A stretch of DNA of 64,000 nucleotides from Megalobrama amblycephala. Lineage: Eukaryota > Chordata > Actinopteri > Cypriniformes > Xenocyprididae. A program made the position numbers and the translations under genes. Below the pieces are notes generated by a model. The model did no database searches and was not told the origin of the DNA. It was given only the letters and a program-made list of their open reading frames with translations. The stretch lies in assembly GCF_018812025.1 (NCBI RefSeq), contig NC_063050.1:11332282-11396281 (forward strand). Direction: 5' to 3'. Below are positions 49,501-61,500 of this stretch, piece after piece; position 1 is the stretch's first letter, and every line of letters starts with the position of its first letter.

Positions 49501-52500
49501 TAGACATGTGACAGAAATAAAGTCAGTCTGGTTAGTAATAAGTGAAGCTGGTAATGCTGTTTGTGGAGTTGTTTAATCAGATCTTCAGAGATTTAATGTC
49601 TTTTATCTTCAGTCCATCTAAGGCTGTGGCTGAAGAAAGTTGTAGTTTGTGTTCTTATTTCTCTTTCTTTCAGTGTTTGTTCACAGCAGGTGTTTGAATG
49701 ATTGAAAGAATGTTTCAGGAACATCAAACTAACCTTTAAATAACATTCTACTAACATTAAGGAAACTGGACATTTTCATGTTCTTGGAACGTTACAAATC
49801 AACGTTCCTAGAATGTTGAATTTTAGATCAAAATTAAGTTGAAAGAACGTTTGAGGAACTTTATACCTTATAAAAACATTCCTCTAATGTCAAGAAAACT
49901 TAATGTTCCCAGAACCAACACTGAATATTTAGAGAACGTTCTTATAAGAAAATTCTGTTAGCTGGGGAATTAAATGCTTCCAAGTTAACGCTGAATTTTA
50001 ATGTTTTCAAATGTTAAAATACTTTCTCCATATTCTAGCTTAATCTGCTGAGAAAACACACGCTCTGTTTCTTTGAAGAGTTAAAAATGTCCACATCTCA
50101 GTGAATGCCAAAGGCAATGTTGGCAAAATCATGTGTTGTTGTTTTTGCCTTTTTATTTTTTATCAAGGAAGATTTTAGTATATATGTAACAGGGTTGTAT
50201 TAGAAAATGATACCCCCCCAAAAAAAAAAAAAAAAAAAAAAAAAAACAGATGTACTTCCCCTTTAGGAGAGCGGCCGCTGATGATGACGCGCTAAGTGTG
50301 CGATACAAGCGGCAACCTCCCCCTTTCTCTCGTGAAGCCAATACGGAAGTAACTTAAACTGCGATTCATCGACTGGCCGCTAGGGACAGGCTCCAAAAGA
50401 GAGCAGAATCTCATAGAGTCCCATGTTAAATTGGCCAAGTTTATAGCAGAAAAAAACAAGTTTACAAGTTGGTTCAAATTGTGGTTTTGGTCTATACTGC
50501 TATTTTTGCCCTTCATGACAACTCTGAGGGGGGTGAATTTTTTTATAACTTATCCGTTTAAATTATATTAAGCCTTAAAGTTCTGCATAATTAAGGGCGT
50601 GGTCACTTGAGTGACAGGTATATTGCGCTGTCATGTTACCTCAGCTGCCGCTGAATTTGGCATCTCAGCCGTATTTGTGCTCGATTATTTTATACAATTA
50701 TAAAATATGGCTTGCTGCATAATATTCGAGACTGATGTGTGTCTGTGTAGATGTGCATGCATGGGGAAGAGACACAGAACACACGTTGTTGGATCGTGGC
50801 ATTGGCTGAAAGTTTTGGTTGTGAGATTTACTGCAAGGACAATGGCGGGAGGATATCAAAATCCGACAGCACTGCTTGGATATTATAACTAAAACTGCTG
50901 CACTATTTTGAAAAAAATATACTTTGGACACAGGCTCATTTGTTTGTTAGATACGATCGTATACAGTTTTACAACATAAAGGCTGCTCAGATTGCATCCT
51001 TTCTTGAAGAACGATGACAGAGAGCAGATCATTCAGAAGAAATGTGACATGTTTTTTTGTTTTGCAATGGACATTCATATTTTACCCAAGTGCCACGGAT
51101 TGGATTCATCTCGCGATCTCTATTTCATTATAAAGGTATGAAGTCCCATTTGATTTTCCATGTTGTTATTTGCACAACCAACACTACTGGTGTTGGAGCA
51201 TCTATATCTTAAAAAACACCGTAGATTGACAGTAAACCTTTAGAACGTTCTGATGATAAAACTTATCTTCATTAATATTTTAGATCGTATCTTAGATAGA
51301 TAGATAGCTCCTTTGCTGCTAACATGGTCGCGTCGAGCTAGGCTGGCATGGTTTCAGCAACCAGTCATATCAGGCAAACCGCCTCTTTGCCCATTTTCAG
51401 TTATCCGGGAGTGACGTGCTGTGACGCGCAGCTAAGATGGCCGCGGCCTCATTTAGGCGTCGAAACTGCTGTTCAGAACTCTATGGGTGACGTCACGGAC
51501 GCTACGTCCATATTTTTTTACAGTCTATGGTGCGATATTGAGACAGACGGCTAATTCTATGAATGTGATGATAATCATTTAATTTGATGTAATAGTCTTC
51601 ATTTCACCCGGTTTATGTAACGTATGTTTTACGGTTAGGGTTCAAAGATTGTGTGAAATTGCACGTCAGGGGTGTTACGAGTTCTCTGTAAAACAGAATT
51701 CGGTAAGTGTTCAATGTGATGTTCATGTGCATAACGTGTAAGAATGATGTGCATAAGATCGTGAGCATGTTATATTTGATTTCTCTATATTGGTATTTCA
51801 ATTAATGTGATGAAAATGCTGATGGTGGGGTTTGTGTTTGTGTAGGGTGTCACTACCAGTGTTGGGCACGTTACTTTAAAAAAGTAATTAGTTATAGTTA
51901 CTAGTTACTTCTCACAAATAGTAACGGAGTTAGTAACTGAGTTACATCATTATAAAAGTAACTAATTACCAGGGAAAGTAACTATTGCGTTACTTTAAAA
52001 AATTCTTGTTCTGGATTTAATAAATAAGAAGCAAATATAGCAGGCAATATAATCATGGCAGGCGCGGGCGCAATCACTGTCGCGTGAACTGAACGCGACT
52101 TACAGGCTAACCAAAACTCAGCGTATAGGCTGCTTGCCTCGCAGACATGAGAAATATATCTATAGAAAGCTTGAAATATCTAAAAACGAAAAGAAATGGG
52201 CTAGGCCTACTCTGATTATGTAGCCTAATCCGAATGAAATGTACATTTTCTCTCTAGGCGTGTCCAGTATATGCGGAGATGATGAGAGTCAGCAATGTCA
52301 ACTTCATCTTCGCAGCCGACACTGATTCAGAAAACATTACTTTATTAATAAACAATTAAAATGTCTCCTTGCTGTGTTTTATCACATTCATAATTATTAC
52401 TTTTGCCGGTTCTTTATGGCAAGCTTTATGCGTGCTCTTGAGTCATAGACTATATTTCGTAAACGCTCATTATTATGGTTTATTCTCTCTGGTATTTAAG

Positions 52501-55500
52501 AAATTAAATGAATATAAATGTGATGAGTCAACTAATGGCTTAAATTAATAAGTACTAGTCGACTAGAAAAACTTATTTCACATATTTTCGAACCAGCATG
52601 TCACAAAGGTTATTCTGGTTTGAACTCGCATGCTCACAGACACACACACAGAGCATCGTTCATTATTATCAGTTTAAAATTATATTTGTGTATGATTAAC
52701 CGCAGCACAGAAAACACTTTGCAGGTCCTATGAGAGAGAGTTTAGGCTACTCGGATGAAAACCGCTTCAGTGAGCTCAATTATAGTAACGTGCCATTTTT
52801 TTGTCAGTAACGGTAACGGGAGAAAAAGTAATTCGTTTGATTACTCGTTACTGAAAAAAGTATAGGCGTTAGTAACGCCGTTTATTTATAACGCCGTTAT
52901 TCCCATCACTGGTCACTACCGTGTTTGTTTAGCTCTAAAGTGTATTGTTTCACCCTAACATTTGTAATTTAAGAAAATTGGTACAAATTGACACTTTATT
53001 TTAGTTTGCTAAAGTTTTCGTTTAATATTCCTGTGAAATCCGAGTTTGGAGATTATATGCTGTTATAGTGACCCCGTGTGGTGAATTTTGAGTATTACTA
53101 TCTTTGGTTTGTTAAGTGATACTGAATACCTGTTATTTGTGAAACTATTAATTTCATATTTTTTAAGACCACAACAAAGAAACTCCAAACAACTGATTGA
53201 GTTGAACAAAGTAAATCACCAAAATGTAAAACGTGATTCGGTATCAATTGATTTCTTTTTGTTAACTGGCAACATATAACAACTTGAATTTTGTTCTGTT
53301 CCTCAAACAAATCTATTATAAACTTCATATGGAGTACTTGGTGGCACTTTTGGAGTATGACTTGAATTTTTCAGTCTATGAAAGAAAGAAGGTCATACAT
53401 GCTGGGAACAATATGAAGGTGAAAGATTAACACATTTTCAGTTTTGGGTGAACTATCCCTTTAGTGTTAGTGTTTGAAACAGGTCACACTCACAGTCATC
53501 TCTCCGTGAATTACAGGAGCATCTTCTTTGAAAGCACCATCAGGTAACTGCTTGTTCAATATGAGCCACCTGAGAGCTGAGCAGATCACATTCTGGTCTA
53601 GGTTTATGATGTTACTGGCCATGGCAAATACTTTCGCAACATATGCTGTCAGCCTTTAGGAGAAAGAAAACAAACTCTTAATCATGGCGAGATGCCTGGT
53701 TAATAATTCTTACCAAACAAACAGAACTATTGAGAAATATATCAGGTACCAGGTGCTGCTTGGCCAATTAATCCATGCGCCATAGGACCCGTCAGATTTA
53801 CGATACGCCAGCTGTTGATTGTAACCTGTACATCAACACAACAAGATGGACAGGCTCTATACAAGAATGTGAAACAAAAGTTTAGGAGCAGAATAGTTTG
53901 CATTCCAGTCTTGAGTTCAGTTTACCTTTGGTGATATAGTAAACAGCTGTCTGCCTAAGTCCGGCGTTCACAGTGTGCCACTGATTCGTTTTATCCAAGT
54001 AATGCGTTGCAATGACAGGCATCGTTAGGCCAATCATGTTCTGCTCCCCGCAGCCACCAGGCTGGACAACCAGGGACCCCATGGCATGACCACTAATAGC
54101 CGCCTCTATTGTTATACTAATTATATCTCCTGTGCACAAAGAGATCAACATACTGGTACAAAAAAAGGCATATTTTTGTTTTACGTACAGCATGTGATAG
54201 AATAATCACCTATCGCTGATACATATGTGCTCGCAGGTGTGTTAGGTGCCTGGTCCCTCAGTATAAGGCTCCTGATAACCTCCACTTGTTCACCACCTGT
54301 TTTAGAACAACGGGAACTGTACAGTCATGCTTCACTCTGATTTGTACATAGAGACAGAGCGCATTTAGGCCACGCCCACGCGCGGGGGGGGGGGGGGGGG
54401 CAATCCAACCGTCTCCATTGACTTTGTATTGCGTGAGGCTGCCTCCTTGTCATTTCTGACTTATAACAAAAAACAGAACAAGGTCTAAAAGCTGCTATGT
54501 GACAAGGTGTGCAGCAAACAAGCTAAAAAACCCAGAACTAAGTTTTTATAAGCTGCCGAACCGTAAAAGCCAGACTTTAAGGTGAAAAAGTGGATACAGG
54601 CAATAAGAAGTGAAGCATCAGCAGGACGAATGGGTAAATTTTGGGATCCTGACACTCAGTATGCCTCAGTAAGCCCACGTGTGCAGTAAACATTCAGTCA
54701 CTGATAAGTCAAATATCCTAATGTCAGTTTTATATATTATATTTCCTGTCGCTGATTACGTTCCCCTCCAGTGGGCGTAGTTCTCAGTGTAATATAACAT
54801 GTCGCGCTCCGTCTCAATCGCCTGTATCCACTTTTGTGTCCTTAAACGCTTGTTTTTTGGGTCGACAGCTTATAATAACTTCTGGGCTTTTGGTTCTGGC
54901 TTTTTAGCTTGTTTGCTGTACACCTTCACATAGCAGCTTTTAGGAATTTTTATGTTTTTTGTTATAAGTCAGAAATGACAAGGAGGCAGCCTCACGCACT
55001 ACAAAGTCTCAATACAGGACAGGAAATTGACTAGTGTGGCCTAGACATTATCCAGGGCTTAAGAAAAAAAATCATAAAACATGAATGTGAAGAAAACACT
55101 CCCAGTAACTCATGAAATACCCATATAAAAGAAAAAAAATATCCTTGACTATCAGTTCCAGAGGCTATCAGAGGAATCATCTTACCTTTCTTATAAGGAC
55201 TGAATTGTAGATTTTCATTCAGTTTGGTCAAAACACCTTCAGACTAAAGAAATAAAGTGAAGAGTGAGTAAGTGAGAGAGAGAACAAATGCTGTGTAAAA
55301 AAAAAAAAAGTACACCCTAAAAAAAAAAAAAAAAAAAAAAAAAATCAAATAGTGCATATTTGCGACTAACATTTTATACAGTCTTTAAAACTTGAGGAAA
55401 GCTGTGGGAAATGTATGCCAGTCCATTTCTTTATGTCCCTGTATGAAATCTGCATGTTTCGGCATCTGTTGCGTTCTCTTCACAATATGTTAAACCTACA

Positions 55501-58500
55501 CTCTGCAATGATATAATGTCTTTTTGTTTTCTGATCAAGATGGTTTCTCTTTCTTACCACCACTAGGAGATCTTTCTTCACGCCATCGCTCCCACGTCCC
55601 GAGGCAGATGCCTTCACCTCAATGGCGTGGCGTCCCAAAGCTATTGGGACGATGACAAAAGGTACAGAAAAAGATGATTTAGCATCTACTGTCACTACAG
55701 TTTGGAATTTCCCTCTGTTACTGGCCGGGCTGCAGATGTCCTTGGTTTCCTTCAGTTCCACACGCACCTACAACAGGAAATGAATATAACATACTCCTTA
55801 AGAGGAAAGGAAGGCTGGTTATAGCCAAAGCATATTCTGTAATAATGCTGAGCGCCTGTCCAATATTTGCCATAGTAATTCATCTTACCTTTACTTTTCT
55901 GCTGTAGAAGTTGTGGATAATGGCCTTGATTTCAATTTGCTCATTGCGCACAGCTGAATATGGAATCTTTAGGTCAATAAAGAAGTTCTTCATCACTGTC
56001 ATCTCATGGACATCTGCCACACAGATACCTTTGTAGAGAAAAAAACAGAGCCAGCTGTCACAGAAACCATGAGATGTATTGAAGGCCTAGTTAATCTTCT
56101 CTCCACTGTGAGATTGAACCGGACATAAAAAAACGGAGCGATGAATTAAAATTAAAAAAAAAAAAAAAAAAAAATGTCTGGGGTAATCAACAGCATGCCA
56201 CAAATGCAATGCATAAGGTTGGAAAATTCCCCAGGATATTCCTTTAATATGGATAAGCGACTTGTGTGTTTACATCAACAGTTTGTACCATGAGTCTTGG
56301 ACAAGCTGATGGCTGTGATTTCCCAGGTAGTTATGGAGTCTTTCAACTGGAGGCCGTCCTTGGGTACGGTGGTTGTTTGACTAGGAGAGATCATCTTTTA
56401 CTAAAACGGGGACATCACTGGCTGAGCACTGACTGTTGGAATCTGCAAGTCACACTCACCACTGGCGATTATTTGACGGACAGTTGGGCAACACCACTTC
56501 CTCCCAAAGCCAACTTTCAGGGAAGAGCGTACGTGACACAATGTCATCTGAGTTCACAAACTCTTCAGTTTCACCTGTGAGTGAAAGAGTGTTTGATTTA
56601 TTTTCACAGAACAGGAGCAACCCTTAAACTAGGTAATTTTCCAATTGGATCTGTTCCTGCAATTGCAGAACCACAACTTGTAACAGCTCTGGGGTTAAAA
56701 TATCCTGCTCAAGACACACCTGAGGCAGGAGTGTTTAAATTGAACTGTGTATTCTGTTATTGAGAATGCTCTTACTGCGGGCTAGAGTCTCTTCTCCTTG
56801 TTTATCCGACTCTTTGTTGCGGGTGGTCATCTCACTGCAGCAGTGCAGGAAAGCCCGTCTGCACTCCTCTCCATCTATGATGAATCCTGCCCGATACTCA
56901 CAAGTGTAGCTCAAATCAACCATATTCTTCATTCCATCCATACAGCATTCCTTTTCAAGGCCAGAGTATTTGTTCACTAGAAGTAGATCACGTAAAAATG
57001 AGAAACGGACAGAGAATGATAACAAATTATGTTGCAAACCCAAGATTACATAAAATTTTGTTCGTCTTTTTTTTGCTTTGACATCTTTTTCATCTATTGA
57101 TTACAAATGTCTATTCAATTGGGGGTCAGCACCAAGGATGCATAGGCACATATTGTTTCTGTTAGTTTTCTGGTCATCGTCTTAATTTCTGGCTTGGAGT
57201 CCATGCCCAGCAAACAAATTCCTGCACTGGCCCTTTACGGGCCCACTTAGGCCTGCCAGCTCAGGGCCTCTGAAAATGTGCTCATTTGCAAAACTTTGGC
57301 CCCTTAGCGCTGGTCCTGCACGGGCAGCCCTCACTTAGCCTCCATGAAGCCTTAGTGCTGTTTTATTGAAAATAATAAAGTTTGAAGTCACCATTATGGA
57401 GCTAAGTACTTGCTTTAGTTTGGCTCTTGACCCTTGACTTCTTAACTTTCATGTTTCTCTGCCTGCTGTAATTGTGTGTTTCTGACACATTTGTTATAAC
57501 AAAAGTTGCAGAAGAAAAACTGATCTGATGATTCAGTCATCATGTAGTGGCCTGATTCACTGATCTCTGAGAACATTATTTAGATTCAATAATTTCACAT
57601 TGTAGTAGTCTTAGAATACCACTGCATGAAATTTTGTCATGCTTAATATTCAAGGGTCAAGAGCCCAGCTAAAGCAAGTGCTTATCTCCATAACGGTGAC
57701 TTCAAACTTTATTAAAACAGTGCTAAGGCTTCCTGGAGGCTAAATGAGGGCTGCCCATGCAGGACCAGATCTAAGGGGCCAAAGTTTTGCCAATGAGCAA
57801 ATTCTCAGGTTTGTTTACAGGGTGAACTGTATGAACCCCTAGAACTGTATGGTAAAAAAATTGTCATCGATGGCACAATAATTGTGGCAAATTTGAGTTC
57901 TCCGTCTCAAATTATCTGGTGCCATCAGTAGCTCAAGGTTGAACTTGCAATTTTCATTATAATATTTGAACTGTGAGGTTACAAATTCCTTCCCCTCTGA
58001 TTCCTTAGGTCATGCCAAAATTGAATGCCAAATATGTAGTTTCTCAAACTCATCCTAGACCTATCTTCGTACCATCTTCATCACCAGTGTGAAATTTGAG
58101 GTTTTCTTTTCATGTGTCAAAATTTGTAAATGGAGGGATGTAGCTTTCTAACCTAGAGTCTCCTTGAGATTTGTTATGGTTACTTCTCGTTTTTTCCTTC
58201 GAGATGAAGAAAGGCAAGCGGCATCTGGAACAGACCAATTTTAAAAAAAGATGCAATCATTGATAGTAGTGAAGTTTGTACATAGGTCATTTTGAATAGG
58301 AAAAAGTACTTGTTCTGATGCTAGTTCCTCCAGCAGAGCTGGACTCAAACAACAGGCCGGCATCGCTGAAAACTTGCATACTGTCTTTTCCACTTCCTGC
58401 TGTGCAGCCAGTGTCATGTGACTCAACAACATCCCAGATCTTTTGGAGGAATCAATGACAAAGTGGATGAAGTCAATATGTTCAGTTAAGTAAAATGTTC

Positions 58501-61500
58501 CTTCTTTCCAGGTACAATGGAAAGATTCAGTTTTGATCTACCAACCTTTGTTTGAGTTAGTCTGTTCTTGTTGTTGAGAACGTAAACACCTTTATCGACA
58601 GCAACCAACCCAACCTTGGCACCAGGGTCTCCTGTTACTCTCAGGCCAAACTCTTCACCAGGCTCATAGACATTTACTGGATCGTGAACTTCTACTTTAA
58701 GCTGGGAGAGCAAAGAACATAGATCATAAAACAAATGATGATGGGTTCATAGTGTTGTATGACCAGGGCCAAATTACCGTTCCCATGCACGTGTCCTTCA
58801 CGTCGACCCAGACTGAATCAGACACCACCTCAGACGAGCCCACATGGTAATAAGCCACGAAGCGGAAGGACGGCACCATGTCTTTGGTTACAGGTAGAGA
58901 CAGAGTCACTAGAGCTTGTCCTTTCCTCTTAAATCTGTCTGCTTGAACGATCTGACCTTTACTCAAGATCTGAAAATGAGGCAGATGAAAGACACTGAAT
59001 ACATTTCTGAAAAAAAAAATTCTGCTTGAATCATGACATGACTGTCTCTCACCATATAGGTGAAATCCTGATCTCTGACTCCTGGACTTCTTCCCATGTT
59101 CAGATTGACTTTCATTTGATCACCGATCTGAAGCTCTGCAGTATCAATGCCGATGTGCAAGTAGTTGTTGGAGCCGCCTTTGGGAACATAAGCCTGAGCC
59201 GTCATCTTCTTCACTGCCTGCTGTTCATCGCTTAATTGTGGATCTTTGGTCTTTGCCTGGAAAGAATCAATACATTGTTTTCTGATGTGCTGCGTACAAT
59301 ATACTCCATCGATTTTTCAATCTGACTGAACATCAGTGCAGTTGAGATGGCAGGTCTTACAGTGATCTCTAGAGTAGAAGATCCTCCCGGAGTGTTTATG
59401 GTGACCTTTGCAATGCCATTGTCTTTTGTTTGACCTCTGACCCCTCCAGGATTGACCTCCACTTCCACATTTTTAGCAGGTGTCTGGTCAGGATTTGTTA
59501 CATAGACCTTGACACAAAACCCAGAAAAAAATACAGCAATATTTGCATAAACATTGCACTTAAGGTTATTAAGTTAGTTTTTTTTTGCTTCTAGTCTACG
59601 CTTTATACCGAGACATCGAAAGGCATTCCAGGTTTGAAGAATTGTGGTGTTCTTTTGAAGTGGATGGTGTACGGTGACGTCACAATCTGAATGCCTTTCT
59701 TGTGAGCTTCCACCATTTCACTGCCTGAAACAAACACGTACAATAATAATGGGAAATAAACACATGCACATTACATAATGTTTCTGAGGCCTGAAAATGT
59801 CCATATTGTTTCTTACCAGACTCGGTCAGCAGACTCACTGTAATGTACAGTGATTGGCCAACAAGCTGCATGATGTTTGGGAAGGTTTCTAGGATGTGTC
59901 TTCTTCTCAGTTCTGCTCTTCCACTTCCATCCCAGATCTGACATTCAACACGGAAACGAGAGAATTAGAATTGATCAGATCTGTGGAATTTCTGGTGTAT
60001 TTCTCAACTTTTTTCTCAATATATGAACTCATTATACTTTGTGTGTGTCTGCATATATTTAAGTAAACATTATGAACACATAAGACACGAGTTTCTGAGG
60101 AAGGCCTTTTTTATACATAAAAAACAACAGAAATGATTCATACATGGAGCAAATAATCATAGAACCTAAATTTAATCCAAATTCAATCTGCTATTTTCAC
60201 AAATATATGCATGTGTGTGTTTGTGTGTAGTACCTTCACTCTCTGTAAGGATCCTGGTAAACTGATCTTCCCTTTATCTTCAGTAATCACACCAAATACA
60301 ACAAATCCATGACCATTGACTGTCTCCCCAAACAAGTACCTTTAGAATACACAAACACACTTATATACATTAATAACTACTGTATTCTAAAATATTGCTA
60401 CTGTACTTGCTAGCTATTAAAAAAATGCATATGGTCTTAATACAATAAAAAGCACTGTACTTGGCTTCAATATCGACTGCTAGACTGTCATCGTTTACAT
60501 AGAAGAACGCTTTCTCTGGTCTCAAAGTGACCTCAAAGCTTGGCAGGACTGCAAGAAGAAAAGGAAGAAACTGAGCTGATAACGCTGGATTGCAAATATC
60601 ATGGGTGTATTGTGTAATGTTGTTTTGTAATAGCTCTCAAAGACCCAACCAGAGACACCTACCGTATTCCTTGACTTCAAACTCACTGGAGAAGTTCGTC
60701 TGCGGGCTGTTCTGGTGCCACGCCATAAGTTTCCACATCCCTGGGCTGATAAAATTTTTTAAATGTCATTATTTGTCATTTCACAATCTTTTTAAAAGTT
60801 AACTGGTACTTTCCACAAAAAGAGAACAAAAATGTAAAAAAAACAAAAAACAAAAAAAAAAGGTCAGTGAAAAAGTTGTCTACTCTTCAGAAAATTATAT
60901 TATCATATGATATGATATATTTTAAATGAGGTTTGAAATTTACTTTCAAAATAAATAGTCAACATACTAAACAGCCCTCATTCGAAAGGACATGAGATTT
61001 GTGGCTTTAAAATAAAGGCAAAAAGATGGAATACCAATTTGTACAGTACTCTATTTTATGAAAAGTGCCAACAAATGCACATGGCAAAATTAGGCATTAA
61101 TTTGAAGTATCTTCAATACTTTTGAAGTACTCTAATAGGAGGCTCACACATACTCACCTGGCTGGATCAGTCAGGCTGAATGTTCCTGACACCATTCCTC
61201 CACCGGGATAAACAGATTTGCTCTGAAGGCTGATGCCATCAGGTGTCTGTCAACATTGAAGATTAATAATTATTCTCTTGTTGCATCAAAACTGTTAGAC
61301 GAACAAATATATATACATTTGTGTGAAGCAAATTTGAATTCACATGCACAAACAAACAAAATCAGTACAACACATTCACATGAAATGCACATACTATGTA
61401 TGAGTACAAATGTCTCTATAAAGAGACACACAAATACACAGACGGTGGGCACATTTACCAAGATCTCCACTCTGACTCCACTTTCTACAGGCCGTGTCAT

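Noticed and set aside
50707..50892. Cys-rich 61-codon frame
   Set aside because: It lies in a repeat element in C3 intron 26 with no recognisable fold, splice sites or homology.
53882..54193. 103-codon frame containing the thioester motif as a stand-alone gene
   Set aside because: It is C3 exon 24 read through into the flanking introns; splice sites bound the real exon at 53926-54129.
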